64,000 nucleotides of DNA, from contig NZ_AYVY01000002.1 in NCBI RefSeq assembly GCF_000503055.1, forward strand, positions 297,379-361,378, written 5' to 3'. Position numbers and translations under genes: made by a program. Under the pieces are notes generated by a model. The model did not search any database and was not told the origin of the DNA. It worked only from the letters and a program-made list of their open reading frames with translations. Within the stretch, counting starts at the first letter, position 1. Each line of letters starts with the position of its first letter. Of the stretch, positions 19,314 through 29,017 are shown piece by piece. The stretch is from Mesorhizobium sp. LSHC420B00. GTDB lineage: Bacteria > Pseudomonadota > Alphaproteobacteria > Rhizobiales > Rhizobiaceae.

Positions 19314-21554
19314 TCACGGGTCCACGACCTCATTTGCCATGAAGCGAGGGAACCAGGATTCGTGGGCAGCGGTCAATTCACTGACCGGTATCGCACGTGC
19401 CTCGCCCAGCTTCAGTTCGCTGCCGCCGGTCGAGCCGATCCACGGTGCAAAAATGCCGAGCTTGCTTTGCTGTTCGCGAATGGCATCCCACGCCTCGCTC
19501 TGCGGGTCGATCGACAGCGTCAGCAGATAGCGGCCCTGATCCTCGCCGAACCAGACCGGGATCGGATCGGTGCCGATCAGGCCGGGGATGGTCGCGCCGA
19601 TGCCGGAGGCCATCGCCATCTCGGCCAACGCCACCGCGATGCCGCCATCGGAAACGTCATGCGCCGCGGTAACGACGCCCGACGCAATCAGCGCCCGCAC
19701 ATGGTCACCGACGCGCTTTTCGTGATCGAGATCGACGGGCGGCGGCGGGCCGTCGGCACGGCCATGGATGTCGCGCATATAGACCGATTGGCCAAGATGC
19801 GTGCCCCACATGGTCGGTGCGCCGACCAGCACGATCATCTGGCCTTCGGCGGCAAAGCCGATCCGCACCATTTTCGACCAATCGGCAATCAGCCCGACGC
19901 CGCCGATGGTTGGTGTCGGCAGTATGCCTTGGCCGTTGGTCTCATTGTAGAGCGAGACGTTGCCGGAGACGATCGGGAAGCCCAGCGCCCTGCAGGCATC
20001 GCCAATACCTTTCACCGCGCCGACCAACTGACCCATGATCTCCGGCCGTTCCGGATTGCCGAAATTAAGGTTGTCGGTGGCCGCGAGCGGCAAGGCACCG
20101 GTGGCGGTAAGATTGCGCCAGCATTCGGCCACCGCCTGCTTGCCTCCCTCGTAGGGGTCGGCCTCGCAATAGCGCGGCGTCACGTCGGAGGAGAAGGCGA
20201 GCGCCTTGGTCGGATGACCGTCGATCCGCACGACGCCGGCATCGCCGCCGGGAAGCTGCAACGAATTGCCTTGGATCAGCGTGTCGTACTGCTCCCACAC
20301 CCAGCGGCGCGAGGACAGGTCCGGCCCGCCAAGCAGCTTCAGCAAAGCCTCGGCCACATCGGTTTGCGGTGCATCGCCGGCGCCCAATGGCGCCGGCTTC
20401 TTCGGCTCGACCCAGGGACGGTCATATTCCGGCGCCTGGTCGCCGAGATCCTTGATCGGCAGGTTGGCGACCTCGTCGCCCTGGTGCAGCACGCGGAAGC
20501 GCAGATCGTCGGTGGTCTTGCCGACGATGGCAAAGTCGAGGCCCCATTTGTGGAAGATCGCCTCGGCCTGTTTTTCCTTTTCGGGGCGCAGCACCATCAG
20601 CATGCGCTCCTGGCTCTCCGAAAGCATCATCTCATAAGCGCTCATGCGCTCTTCACGCACCGGCACCTTGTCGAGATCGAGCTCAATGCCGAGGTCGCCC
20701 TTGGCGCCCATTTCGACCGCCGAGCAGGTGAGACCAGCGGCACCCATGTCCTGGATGGCAATAACGGCGCCGGACGCCATCAGTTCGAGGCAGGCTTCGA
20801 GCAGGCATTTTTCGGTGAAGGGATCGCCAACCTGGACCGTGGGCCGCTTCTCGTCGATCTTGTCGTCGAATTCGGCCGAGGCCATGGTGGCGCCGCCGAC
20901 GCCGTCGCGACCGGTCTTGGCGCCGAGATAGACGACCGGCAGGCCGACGCCCTTGGCCTCGGACAAAAAGATTGCGTCCGTCTTCGCGAGGCCCGCGGCA
21001 AACGCATTGACCAGGATATTGCCATTGTAGCGGGCGTCGAAATTGACCTCCCCGCCGACCGTCGGCACGCCGAAGGAATTGCCATAGCCACCGACGCCGG
21101 AAACGACGCCGGCAACGAGGTGCCTGGTTTTGGGATGATCCGGCGCACCGAAGCGCAGCGCGTTCATCGCCGCGATCGGCCGCGCGCCCATGGTGAAGAC
21201 ATCGCGCAGGATGCCGCCGACGCCGGTCGCCGCTCCCTGATAAGGCTCGATATATGAGGGATGGTTATGGCTCTCCATCTTGAAGACGACGCAGTCGCCG
21301 TCGCCGATGTCGACCACGCCGGCATTCTCGCCCGGGCCCTGGATGACTTGCGGCCCGGTGGTCGGCAGCGTACGCAGCCATTTTTTCGAGGATTTGTAGG
21401 AACAATGCTCGTTCCACATCGCGGAAAAAATACCGAGTTCGGTAAAGCTCGGCTCGCGCCCGACCAGGTCGAGGATGCGTTGGTACTCGTCGGGCTTCAG
21501 CCCGTGCGCGGCAATGAGTTCCGGAGTGATCGGCACGGAATTGGAAATGGTCAT
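19314..21554 (-). CDS. purL: Phosphoribosylformylglycinamidine synthase subunit PurL
   Basis: Catalyses the ATP-dependent FGAR to FGAM step of purine synthesis, as the small-type PurL (746 aa) that needs PurS and PurQ, both found in this locus. Typical stretches are [15 protein letters not shown] near 45-60, [10 protein letters not shown] near 95-105 and GGxGxGGNSFG-like loops ([10 protein letters not shown]). Start taken at MTISNSVP (21554); an earlier Met is at 21563. Downstream bolA is on the same strand. Confidence 0.98.
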   Translation of the reverse strand: MTISNSVPITPELIAAHGLKPDEYQRILDLVGREPSFTELGIFSAMWNEHCSYKSSKKWLRTLPTTGPQVIQGPGENAGVVDIGDGDCVVFKMESHNHPSYIEPYQGAATGVGGILRDVFTMGARPIAAMNALRFGAPDHPKTRHLVAGVVSGVGGYGNSFGVPTVGGEVNFDARYNGNILVNAFAAGLAKTDAIFLSEAKGVGLPVVYLGAKTGRDGVGGATMASAEFDDKIDEKRPTVQVGDPFTEKCLLEACLELMASGAVIAIQDMGAAGLTCSAVEMGAKGDLGIELDLDKVPVREERMSAYEMMLSESQERMLMVLRPEKEKQAEAIFHKWGLDFAIVGKTTDDLRFRVLHQGDEVANLPIKDLGDQAPEYDRPWVEPKKPAPLGAGDAPQTDVAEALLKLLGGPDLSSRRWVWEQYDTLIQGNSLQLPGGDAGVVRIDGHPTKALAFSSDVTPRYCEADPYEGGKQAVAECWRNLTATGALPLAATDNLNFGNPERPEIMGQLVGAVKGIGDACRALGFPIVSGNVSLYNETNGQGILPTPTIGGVGLIADWSKMVRIGFAAEGQMIVLVGAPTMWGTHLGQSVYMRDIHGRADGPPPPVDLDHEKRVGDHVRALIASGVVTAAHDVSDGGIAVALAEMAMASGIGATIPGLIGTDPIPVWFGEDQGRYLLTLSIDPQSEAWDAIREQQSKLGIFAPWIGSTGGSELKLGEARAIPVSELTAAHESWFPRFMANEVVDP

Positions 21555-21703
21555 GATCGGCAATTTGTGTCCTTGGGATCGAGTCCCGTCTTATCGCAAG
21601 CTTTGCAGCCGATACACCCCGTCGGATGACTAAAACGACGGAAAGCAACAGCTTGCCGCAAGTAGCGGAAGATCGCCACTCGACCCGCCGGTTTCAAGCC
21701 GGT

Positions 21704-23116
21704 TCAGGAAAAGCTGTCGTAGCCGGCGCGGCCTTCGTCCAGAAGCCGCCGGATCACAGCGACGCCGTGCGCAATATCGTCCCGCTGTCGCGGCTGCGAG
21801 ATGCCAAACCGCACGCCGTGAAAGGCCTGTTCGGAACGCCCCGCCTTGAACTCGTCCTCGTCGTCGATGAGCACGCCATGTTCGAGGCAAGCCTGTTTGA
21901 AAGTGCCGGAAAGCCATGGGTCCGGCAAAGTGAGCCAGACGAACGGCACATTATCCAGCGCCTTGAAGTCGAAGCCGTCGAGTGTCTCGCGCACGATCGC
22001 GATGCGCGCACCGATCTCGGCAATGCTGCGCTTGCGCATCTCGGCGGCCTGACCGGACAACACCAGCCGGCTGCCCACCTCCGCCAGCAGAAAGGGCAGG
22101 CCGCCCGTCATCATCTTATGGGCAACCCGGATGCGGTGACGATAGGCCGGCGGGCAAGCGAGCCAACCGCCGCGAACACCCGCCGCGACCGATTTCGACA
22201 GGCCGCCGGCAACGATGGTCCGTTCGGGAGCATATTCGGCCAGTAAAGGCGTCGGGTCGTCGGTCAGTCCGCCATAGAGATCGTCCTCGATCAAGACGAC
22301 GTTATATTGACGGGCGACATGCGCGATTGCCTCGCGGCGCGATGCCGACAGCGTTGTCAGCGTCGGGTTCTTGGCCGTCGGCATCAAAAACATCATCTTC
22401 GGGTGCTTTTGTGCGCAGACGCGCTCGAAATCCTGGGGATCGATGCCCTCGTCGTCAGCCGCCACCAGTGCGGTCCGGCGACCGATCAGGCCGGCGCTGC
22501 GGGAGATCTGCGAATAGGTGAGGTGCTCGAAGACGACATAGTCGCCGGGGGCGGTGAGCCCCGCAATTGTTGCCATCACCGCGGCGTGGGTGCCGAGCGT
22601 GGGGACAATGGCATCCGCCGCCGGGCGATAGGAATTGCGCGACAGCCAGCGCCTGCCGGCCTCGAACCAGCGGTCCGGGAAATCACGCGTGTAGCTTGAA
22701 ATCTCATGCGGATGGTCTTGCGCCGTGCGTGTCAACACATCGGCGACGATGGCACCCTGGCCGACATCCGGTGCGGCGGTGCTATCGAAGCGCATCTTGT
22801 CGCCGGGCGCATCCATATAGCGCGTGCCTTGTTCGACCGGCTCCAGGAAATCCGGCTTTGCGCTTTCCGACTGCTGAGCGAGAACATAGGTTCCGCGGCC
22901 CACCTCGCCGCTGACCAATCCCCGCTCGCGCAGCAATTGATAGGCCCTGCCGACGGTGCCGACGGTCGTGCCGATGTCGTATGCCAGATCGCGCTGCGGC
23001 GGCAGCTTTGCCCCTGCACCGATCAGGCCGCGGTCGATGTCCGTCTCGATGGAATCGGCAAGCCGCTGATAGAGCGGGCCGGTACCCGCGGTAAGATCTG
23101 GAAGCCAAGTTGTCAT
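21704..23116 (-). CDS. MocR-type GntR regulator with aminotransferase domain
   Basis: Protein of 470 aa. Residues 1-75 are a GntR winged helix (LYQRLADSIETDIDRG ... GAKLPPQRDLAYDIG, VGTVGRAYQLLRERG); residues 95-465 are a fold-type I aminotransferase with ALIEDDLYG-like VLIEDDLYGGL and the PLP lysine in GGLSKSVAAG. Such regulators sense PLP or amino compounds and usually act on a divergent gene; here that is the DUF1127 gene 93 bp away. The nearby purine genes are probably not its target. Confidence 0.9.
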   Translation of the reverse strand: MTTWLPDLTAGTGPLYQRLADSIETDIDRGLIGAGAKLPPQRDLAYDIGTTVGTVGRAYQLLRERGLVSGEVGRGTYVLAQQSESAKPDFLEPVEQGTRYMDAPGDKMRFDSTAAPDVGQGAIVADVLTRTAQDHPHEISSYTRDFPDRWFEAGRRWLSRNSYRPAADAIVPTLGTHAAVMATIAGLTAPGDYVVFEHLTYSQISRSAGLIGRRTALVAADDEGIDPQDFERVCAQKHPKMMFLMPTAKNPTLTTLSASRREAIAHVARQYNVVLIEDDLYGGLTDDPTPLLAEYAPERTIVAGGLSKSVAAGVRGGWLACPPAYRHRIRVAHKMMTGGLPFLLAEVGSRLVLSGQAAEMRKRSIAEIGARIAIVRETLDGFDFKALDNVPFVWLTLPDPWLSGTFKQACLEHGVLIDDEDEFKAGRSEQAFHGVRFGISQPRQRDDIAHGVAVIRRLLDEGRAGYDSFS

Positions 23117-23187
23117 GGTGACAATTTTTTACATTGCACCAGGATGTGAGTCAATACATATCAGATCGGCGGCGAGAAGGGTACAAT
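23117..23187. promoter_or_regulatory. Candidate MocR operator/promoter region
   Basis: In the divergent gap, GGTGACAAT (23117-23125) and ATTGCACC (23133-23140) form an imperfect inverted repeat, and a related GTACAAT lies at 23181-23187. On the minus strand a TTGACT is followed 17 nt later by TAAAAA close to the regulator's start, so the inverted repeat would overlap its promoter. Autoregulation is inferred from family habit; the half-sites are short. Confidence 0.35.
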
Positions 23188-23209
23188 CCGAAGTTTTGGC
23201 AGAAAGAAA

Positions 23210-23461
23210 ATGGCTACAATAGAGACAATCCGCCCCGTTAGGGCTGAATTGCAGATGCAGGTGGCGCCTCCGTTAGGCCGGCCAACCTATGTTAGTCGGC
23301 TGGTGCGTACGCTCGGATCCTTCGCGAGATGGATTGGCAGGCTAATGGATCGTCGGCGCAGCCGGCTGGTCCTGCTCGAGATGACCGACGACCAGCTCAA
23401 GGACATAGGCATTACGCGTTGTGATGCCCATCGTGAGGGCCTCAGGCCGTTCTGGGACTGA
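23210..23461 (+). CDS. DUF1127 domain protein, 83 aa
   Basis: The C-terminal half carries the DUF1127 pattern (LVLLEMTDDQLKDIGITRCDA) after an Arg-rich linker (LMDRRRSRL). Small Arg-rich DUF1127 proteins in alphaproteobacteria bind RNA and affect phosphate, growth or stress responses. The N-terminal 35 residues are unusual and have no recognised motif. Divergent from the MocR-type regulator, which may control it. Confidence 0.8.
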   Translation: MATIETIRPVRAELQMQVAPPLGRPTYVSRLVRTLGSFARWIGRLMDRRRSRLVLLEMTDDQLKDIGITRCDAHREGLRPFWD

Positions 23462-23479
23462 GGGTTGAGGCACCGCACT

Positions 23480-24121
23480 TTAGCGGACGCCCGCCGCCCT
23501 GAGCCTCGATACGCCGTGGTCCACAAGCACGGCCACGATACACAGAACCAGAAAAAGCCCGGTGATGGCCAGAGCCGAGACGGCGACGCTGGCCGCCCCG
23601 TGTTTGGAGACGTCGAGGAATGGATAGGGTACTTCGCCGACGATCGGCGCCCGCAGCAGCGCGTAGGCCAGATAGGCGATCGGATAGATCATCCACCACG
23701 AGATGTCACGCCATCGCGTCGAGCCGTCGGCGCCCGCCACAAGCCACCACAGCACGAACACCACCGGCGTCACATAGTGCAGGAGCACGTCGCAGAGCAG
23801 GAACAGCCCTTGCGGCTGCCAAAGCTGCGCCAGGACCGTGGCGTAGATAATGAGGACCAGGCTTATGGCGACGGCTACGCCCGCCCCTATCCGTGGCCCG
23901 GCAAAGGCCGGAAACCAGGCATAACCCGTCGACGACAGCAACGAGGCATGGACGAGCACCGCGCCGATGTTGGTCAGGATGGTGAAGAAGCTGAAATAGA
24001 AGACCAGCGAGCCGACAAAGCCGCGGCCGGCTTCCATTGATGCCGGGACGGTGATGCAGAGCTGCAGGACGAGCCCGGCCAGGCCGACGACCAGACCGGT
24101 GATCTGCAGCAAGCGACCCAT
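23480..24121 (-). CDS. Pr6Pr family integral membrane protein
   Basis: Protein of 213 aa with six hydrophobic helices and polar motifs typical of Pr6Pr/FAR-17a-like proteins: FYFSFFTILTNIGAVLVH near 40-60, LLHYVTPVVFVLWW near 108-122 and WWMIYPIAYLAYAL near 140-155. Function unknown. Start at 24121 (MGRLLQITG); only 4 bp separate it from the lipoprotein gene upstream on the same strand, so GST, lipoprotein and this gene form one unit. Confidence 0.78.
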   Translation of the reverse strand: MGRLLQITGLVVGLAGLVLQLCITVPASMEAGRGFVGSLVFYFSFFTILTNIGAVLVHASLLSSTGYAWFPAFAGPRIGAGVAVAISLVLIIYATVLAQLWQPQGLFLLCDVLLHYVTPVVFVLWWLVAGADGSTRWRDISWWMIYPIAYLAYALLRAPIVGEVPYPFLDVSKHGAASVAVSALAITGLFLVLCIVAVLVDHGVSRLRAAGVR

Positions 24122-24125
24122 TGGG

Positions 24126-24536
24126 CTAGGCAGCAGCGCCACAGGCCGGATTGCCGGCCTGCCAGCGGGCAATGTCCGAGCCGATGCGGCCGCCGAGCGG
24201 TTCCGCCATCAATGGGCCGAACACGTCGACGCGGCTCGAATTGCCTTGCGCCTGCACGACCAGCAACGGCTTTCCGCCATAATGTTTGGCCGGCACCAGC
24301 AGGAAGCGCGGCGTGCCGCTGAACGAATTCAGCTCGTTGGCCATCTGATAGGATTTGAAGGCAGGGTCCTTGCTGGCGATCCAGCATTTGTGGGCAGCTA
24401 TTGCCACCTGCTCCATGGCAAGCAGTGACGCGCTCTTGCCCGCCGGCGCCGGCGTGCTCTTCGGGCTTGACTGGCATGAGGCGAGTACAAGCCCGGCGGC
24501 AGTAGCGACGGCGAGGCGGGCGAGTGTCAATCGCAT
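24126..24536 (-). CDS. Putative lipoprotein, 136 aa
   Basis: Signal peptide MRLTLARLAVATAAGLV ends in lipobox VLASC with the lipidated Cys at 21; a Ser at +3 suggests outer-membrane sorting. The mature part starts with a Pro/Ser-rich linker and has two further Cys (HKCWIAS and NPACG). No family recognised. Placed 2 bp after the GST gene on the same strand. Confidence 0.72.
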   Translation of the reverse strand: MRLTLARLAVATAAGLVLASCQSSPKSTPAPAGKSASLLAMEQVAIAAHKCWIASKDPAFKSYQMANELNSFSGTPRFLLVPAKHYGGKPLLVVQAQGNSSRVDVFGPLMAEPLGGRIGSDIARWQAGNPACGAAA

Positions 24537-24538
24537 GG

Positions 24539-25204
24539 TCAAGCGGCGCCCATCTCGAGTTCGGACAGAAAGATCTTCAGACCGTCTGTCATCTCACCCC
24601 AGACGCGCGACAGCGCCGGATGCTGCAAGGCGATTTGCTCATAGGCATCGAATTTCGGATAGGCGTCAAGCAGGTCGGGGCGGCCGATCGTCGCCCTGAA
24701 ATTGTTGAAGACGAAGCGGGTCGGCGTCAGCCACGCATCGGCGAAGGAGATGTCGTCGCCGAGCGCGAACGGGCCATGCGCCATGCGGGCCTCGATTGCC
24801 GCAAGCCCGTGATGCAATCGGGCGAACTGTGCCTTGATGTCCGCCTCGTTGCGCTGCGGCACGAAATAGAGCTCGAACAGCTTCATCGTTGGGGCGAGCA
24901 CGTCAAGGTCGGTGATGCGGGCGAACATGCGCACCAACGCCCGGTCTTTCGAATCCTTGGGCAGCAGCGCTGGCTCGGGAAAGCGCTCCTCCAGATATTC
25001 GGCAATGACCACGGATTCGACGATCGTTTCGCCCGAGCCGGTGATCAGCACTGGAATCCGGTTGAGCGGGGAGATGGCACGGAATGCCTCGGGAATGGGA
25101 AACCCAGGCGGCGGTGCAATGACCTTGAGCGGCACGTTCTTGATGTAGGCCAGCGCCCGCACGATCGACGAATAGGGCGACAGCGGTCGCGAATAGAGTT
25201 TCAT
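24539..25204 (-). CDS. Glutathione S-transferase family protein
   Basis: Protein of 221 aa: N-terminal thioredoxin-like half starting MKLYSRPLSPYSSIVRAL (Ser/Tyr candidates near 9-13), cis-Pro loop PLNRIPVL, glutathione contact ETIVESVVIAEYLEE, and a helical C-terminal half with ISFADAWLTPTRF. Resembles the MaiA/zeta-like branch, but the substrate is unknown. It lies 31 bp after the purQ stop, on the purine operon strand. Confidence 0.86.
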   Translation of the reverse strand: MKLYSRPLSPYSSIVRALAYIKNVPLKVIAPPPGFPIPEAFRAISPLNRIPVLITGSGETIVESVVIAEYLEERFPEPALLPKDSKDRALVRMFARITDLDVLAPTMKLFELYFVPQRNEADIKAQFARLHHGLAAIEARMAHGPFALGDDISFADAWLTPTRFVFNNFRATIGRPDLLDAYPKFDAYEQIALQHPALSRVWGEMTDGLKIFLSELEMGAA

Positions 25205-25235
25205 GACCGTCGCTCCAGGAGGAAGATTGAATGCA

Positions 25236-25904
25236 TCAAGCGGCGATGCCCAGCGCGCTTTCGAACAGCGCCCGGCCGTCGCTGCCGCCATGCGCCGCTT
25301 CAATCAGGTTCTCGGGATGCGGCATCAGGCCGAGCACATTGCCACGGCCGTTGACAATGCCGGCAATGCCGTTGATCGAGCCGTTGGGATTGGTGCCTTC
25401 GGCATATCGGAACACCACCTGGCCTTCGCCTTCGAGGCGGGCCAGCGTTTCGGCATCAGCAAAATAATTGCCGTCATGATGCGCCACCGGCGCGCGGATG
25501 ACCTGGCCCGGCTGATAGCGGCGGGTGAACATCGTGTTGGCATTGGCGATCTGCAGCTTGACTTGCCGGCAGACGAATTTCAGCGAGGTGTTGCGCATCA
25601 ATGCACCCGGCAACAGGCCGGCCTCGACCAGGATCTGGAAGCCGTTGCAGACGCCGATGACCGTGACGCCCTTGGCCGCCTTTTCGGCCACAGCCCGCAT
25701 CACCGGCATGCGCGCGGCAATAGCGCCGCAGCGCAGATAATCGCCAAAGGAAAAGCCGCCGGGAATGGCGATCAGGTCGACATCGGGAATTTCAGTGTCG
25801 GTCTGCCAGACGGTGACCGGCGGCGTGCCGGAAATCTTGGTCAGCGCCGCGATCATGTCACGGTCGCGATTAAGGCCGGGGAGCAGGACGACGGCTGATT
25901 TCAT
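25236..25904 (-). CDS. purQ: Phosphoribosylformylglycinamidine synthase subunit PurQ
   Basis: Class I glutaminase subunit that supplies ammonia to PurL, 222 aa. The nucleophile Cys86 lies in VIGVCNGFQ, and His196/Glu198 in LGLMPHPEN complete the triad. The start overlaps the kptA stop as ATGA (25901-25904), so it is translationally coupled to kptA instead of purS, its usual neighbour. Confidence 0.98.
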   Translation of the reverse strand: MKSAVVLLPGLNRDRDMIAALTKISGTPPVTVWQTDTEIPDVDLIAIPGGFSFGDYLRCGAIAARMPVMRAVAEKAAKGVTVIGVCNGFQILVEAGLLPGALMRNTSLKFVCRQVKLQIANANTMFTRRYQPGQVIRAPVAHHDGNYFADAETLARLEGEGQVVFRYAEGTNPNGSINGIAGIVNGRGNVLGLMPHPENLIEAAHGGSDGRALFESALGIAA

Positions 25905-26452
25905 GAGAATTCATGCTCGTTGAGTTGGAACAGATATCGCGGCAAAACATGGCTGGTCAGCCAGACGCCATTTTCGGAAAGAAAAAATAAGGCGCCGTTT
26001 TTGGCCATGTTTTCCGAGTCGATCCGCAGGATAACACTTCTCCCCTTGCGGCGCTGTGCGACGATCACAGCTGTTTCAATGTCTTTTGACAAATGAACGT
26101 GCTGCCGAGACTGGCTGATCAAGCCTTCTCGTAAGATGCTGGGGAGAAACTCTTCCTTGGTGCCGTGATATAAGACTGTTGGAGGAATTGATGGCGACAG
26201 GCCGAGATCAATCTCGACACTGTGGCCTTGAACCGCACGGACACGATCACCGTCGATTGCAAAGCGCTTTTTCGGGTTCTCGTCGATGATCCGAACAACC
26301 TCGGCGGCGGATGTGCCGAACTTCGCCTGAATCGCCGCGCAAAGTTTGTTGAGATCAGTCCAACCGTTCTCATCCAAAGTCAGCCCCGCTTCATGGGGAG
26401 CATGGCGTAAAACAAGACTCATGAACTTCGATATCTGGATGTCTTTCGACAA
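25901..26452 (-). CDS. kptA: RNA 2'-phosphotransferase (Tpt1/KptA family)
   Basis: Transfers the 2'-phosphate from RNA to NAD+, giving ADP-ribose 1'',2''-cyclic phosphate in characterised homologues. At 183 aa it has the family length, with the N-terminal winged-helix lobe ([21 protein letters not shown]) and the ADP-ribosyltransferase-like lobe with LYHGT (94-98) and RQHVHLS (116-122). Bacteria lack tRNA introns, so its natural substrate is unclear. Sits between purS (2 bp) and purQ (ATGA overlap), an unusual place. Confidence 0.93.
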   Translation of the reverse strand: MSKDIQISKFMSLVLRHAPHEAGLTLDENGWTDLNKLCAAIQAKFGTSAAEVVRIIDENPKKRFAIDGDRVRAVQGHSVEIDLGLSPSIPPTVLYHGTKEEFLPSILREGLISQSRQHVHLSKDIETAVIVAQRRKGRSVILRIDSENMAKNGALFFLSENGVWLTSHVLPRYLFQLNEHEFS

Positions 26453-26454
26453 GC

Positions 26455-26706
26455 TCAGCCGATCTCCACCGCGTAATTCTCAATCACCGTATTCGCCAGA
26501 AGCTTGTCGCACATAGCTTTCAGATCGGCCTCGGCCTTGGCCTTGTCGCCCTCGGCAAGCTCGATATCGAAAACCTTGCCTTGCCGCACCTGGCCGACGC
26601 CGCCGAAACCCATTCCGGAAAGCGCATGCTCGATTGCCTTGCCTTGTGGGTCGAGCACGCCGTTCTTGAGGGTTACGGTAATGCGGGCCTTGATCACGCT
26701 GGACAT
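26455..26706 (-). CDS. purS: Phosphoribosylformylglycinamidine synthase subunit PurS
   Basis: Small (83 aa) subunit that bridges PurL and PurQ. The pattern RITVTLKNGVLDPQGKAIEHAL and the C-terminal NTVIENYAVE are diagnostic. Start at 26706 (MSSVIKARI) by homology; 31 bp after purC. Confidence 0.96.
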   Translation of the reverse strand: MSSVIKARITVTLKNGVLDPQGKAIEHALSGMGFGGVGQVRQGKVFDIELAEGDKAKAEADLKAMCDKLLANTVIENYAVEIG

Positions 26707-26737
26707 GCTCCTGTTCACCTGTTGAGCGGGCAAGCCG

Positions 26738-27532
26738 TCAGTGCGGCTTGCCTTTGACACCGTCGGTCGATGCGACGAGCACCGGTCCGGCAGGGCGCGG
26801 CGGTTCGTTCTCGTTCATGATGCCGAGGCGGCGGGCAACTTCCTGATAGGCTTCGACGAGCCCGCCCATGTCGCGGCGGAAGCGGTCCTTGTCGAGCTTG
26901 TCCTGGGTCGCCACGTCCCACAGCCGGCAGGAATCCGGCGAGATCTCGTCGGCGACGACGATGCGCATCATATCGCCTTCGAACAGGCGGCCGCATTCGA
27001 TTTTGAAATCGACGAGCTGGATCCCGACGCCCATGAACAGGCCGGAAAGGAAGTCGTTGACGCGAATGGCCAGCGCCATGACGTCGTCGATCTCCTGCGG
27101 GCTCGCCCAGCCGAAGGCGGTGATGTGCTCTTCCGATACCATCGGATCGTCGAGCGCATCGGCCTTGTAATAGAATTCGATGATCGAGCGCGGCAGCACG
27201 GTGCCTTCCTCGATGCCCAAGCGCTTGGCCAGCGAGCCGGCGGCGACGTTGCGCACCACCACTTCGAGCGGGATGATCTCGACTTCCTTGATCAGCTGCT
27301 CGCGCATGTTGAGCCGGCGGATGAAGTGGGTCGGAATGCCCATCCGGTTGAGATGATTGAAGATGTGCTCGGAAATGCGGTTGTTGAGCACGCCTTTGCC
27401 ATCGACGATTTCATGCTTCTTCTTGTTGAAAGCGGTGGCGTCGTCCTTGAAGAACTGGATCAGCGTGCCAGGCTCCGGTCCCTCATAAAGGATCTTGGCC
27501 TTGCCTTCATAAATGCGGCGGCGATTTTTCAT
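26738..27532 (-). CDS. purC: Phosphoribosylaminoimidazole-succinocarboxamide synthase
   Basis: SAICAR synthase, joining aspartate to CAIR in purine synthesis. Length 264 aa; typical motifs are [29 protein letters not shown] at the N-terminus (N-lobe ATP site), [11 protein letters not shown] and [10 protein letters not shown], and [12 protein letters not shown]. First gene of the purC-purS-kptA-purQ run. The 270-bp gap upstream (27533-27802), shared with the divergent zeta-subunit gene, should hold the promoters; no other feature stands out there. Confidence 0.98.
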   Translation of the reverse strand: MKNRRRIYEGKAKILYEGPEPGTLIQFFKDDATAFNKKKHEIVDGKGVLNNRISEHIFNHLNRMGIPTHFIRRLNMREQLIKEVEIIPLEVVVRNVAAGSLAKRLGIEEGTVLPRSIIEFYYKADALDDPMVSEEHITAFGWASPQEIDDVMALAIRVNDFLSGLFMGVGIQLVDFKIECGRLFEGDMMRIVVADEISPDSCRLWDVATQDKLDKDRFRRDMGGLVEAYQEVARRLGIMNENEPPRPAGPVLVASTDGVKGKPH

Positions 27533-27802
27533 CTGATTTTTCTCTGGATTTGCGGGCAGGCGGCAAGCGACCAGTTCCTGTCCGTCTGCCTAAAATAAGA
27601 TGGCGACGGTGGGGTTCAATGCCGGTGTCTATCCCAATCGCACTGTTTGCTCAATCGGCAAATCCTTTCAATCAACCGCTTTCGGGGACCGAAATGCCGC
27701 AGCGCAGCAGGCAATGTAGCATATTGACCGGCCGGCGCCCTTTTGGTTTGTGCTCCGGCAACACATATTGGCACAACGAATCGGATTTCACGGAGGGATG
27801 CC

Positions 27803-28123
27803 ATGAGCAGCATGAAAGACCGCGAAGAGGGCTTTGAGCGCAAATTCGCATTCGACGAGGAACTTCGATTCAAGGCTGCGGCACGCCGCAACAGAGCGCT
27901 CGGCCTGTGGGCTGCCGAAAAGCTCGGCAAGTCAGGCGCCGAGGCCGACGCCTATGCCAGGGAAGTGGTCGTCAGCGACATCGAGGAAGCCGGCGATCAC
28001 GACGTTTTCCGCAAGATACGCAAGGATTTCGATGCAGCCGGCATCGACCAGTCGGACCATCAGATCCGCCGCACCATGGATGAATTGATGGCGCAGGCGA
28101 TTGAGCAGATCAAGAACACCTGA
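27803..28123 (+). CDS. ATPase inhibitor subunit zeta (DUF1476)
   Basis: Alphaproteobacterial F1FO-ATPase inhibitor of 106 aa. The N-terminal MKDREEGFERKFAFDEELRFKA-like stretch is the inhibitory region that inserts into F1; the rest forms a four-helix bundle, with SDIEEAGDHDVFRKIRKDF. Blocks wasteful ATP hydrolysis. Start at 27803 after GGAGGG; another Met is three codons in. Followed by a strong terminator. Confidence 0.92.
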   Translation: MSSMKDREEGFERKFAFDEELRFKAAARRNRALGLWAAEKLGKSGAEADAYAREVVVSDIEEAGDHDVFRKIRKDFDAAGIDQSDHQIRRTMDELMAQAIEQIKNT

Positions 28124-28160
28124 TCCTTCCACCGACATCGATCGAATGCTGGACCAATCG

Positions 28161-28190
28161 ACCGCCCGGCCTAACCGGGCGGTTTTTCTT
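28161..28190 (+). terminator. Intrinsic terminator after the zeta-subunit gene
   Basis: ACCGCCCGG (28161-28169) pairs with CCGGGCGGT (28175-28183), 9-bp perfect stem with a 5-nt loop, running into TTTTTCTTT. Confidence 0.94.
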
Positions 28191-28243
28191 TGCCTTTGCG
28201 GTCATTTCCGGCTGAATTGCTGCAAGCAAAGAGGAAATCACCA

Positions 28244-29017
28244 ATGTCCCTGAAGTCACGCCTGGCGGCCGACGAGACGCTGTTCACCGCATGGTCCGGC
28301 GTGCCGGATGCCCTGACTGTCGAGATATTGGCCAGACAAGGGTTCGACGCGGTTACGCTCGACATGCAGCATGGTGGCCATCACGAGGACAGCGTGCTGC
28401 GCGGGCTTGTGCCGGTGCTGGCGGCCAACAAGCCGGCGCTGGTGCGCATCCCGGTCGGCCGCTTCGACATGGCCAGCCGCGCGCTCGACTTCGGCGCCGA
28501 GGCTGTGATCGCCCCGATGGTGAATTCGGTGGCGGACGCAAAGCTGTTTGCCGCCGCCATGAAATACCCGCCACTCGGCGAGCGCTCCTGGGGGCCGACC
28601 TATGCCTTTCCGCGCCATGGCAAGGGCGATTATGCCGACTGGCTGCGCGACAGTAACCAGCGCACCATGGCGTTCGCCATGGTCGAAACGCGCGCCGCGC
28701 TTGATGCACTCGACGGCATTCTCGACACGCCGGGTATCGACGGGATCTTCCTCGGCCCGTCGGATTTCTCGATCGCCTGGTCGAAGGGAACCACCGTCAG
28801 TTCGACGCTGGAGAGCATGATGGAGACCGTCGCCTCGATCGCCGAGCGCACCCGCAAAGCCGGCAAGCATGCGGCGATCTATGTGATGGAACCGGCCATC
28901 GCCGGTCGCGTGGTGTCGATGGGTTACCGGCTGCTGGCGATGGGTTCCGAGCATTCGCTGATTTCGCTTGGGGCAAAGACCCTGCTGAGCAGCGTCAGGG
29001 GTTCAATCGCTTCCTAG
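28244..29017 (+). CDS. HpcH/HpaI aldolase/citrate lyase family protein
   Basis: Class II (metal-dependent) pyruvate aldolase-type TIM barrel, 257 aa. The pattern includes FDAVTLDMQHGGH near 34-46, ALVRIPVGR near 68-76, AEAVIAPMVNSV near 91-102 and the metal Glu in MVETRAALD with Asp in GIDGIFLGPSDFS. Family members cleave 4-hydroxy-2-oxo acids, but the substrate cannot be read from sequence. The stop overlaps the convergent hydrolase gene by 4 bp. Confidence 0.88.
   Translation: MSLKSRLAADETLFTAWSGVPDALTVEILARQGFDAVTLDMQHGGHHEDSVLRGLVPVLAANKPALVRIPVGRFDMASRALDFGAEAVIAPMVNSVADAKLFAAAMKYPPLGERSWGPTYAFPRHGKGDYADWLRDSNQRTMAFAMVETRAALDALDGILDTPGIDGIFLGPSDFSIAWSKGTTVSSTLESMMETVASIAERTRKAGKHAAIYVMEPAIAGRVVSMGYRLLAMGSEHSLISLGAKTLLSSVRGSIAS

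Noticed and set aside
19290-21257. Long plus-strand open frame (655 codons) opposite purL
   Set aside because: It mirrors purL on the other strand, has low-complexity Arg/His/Asp-rich sequence and no family motif. Such frames are expected from GC-rich codon bias.
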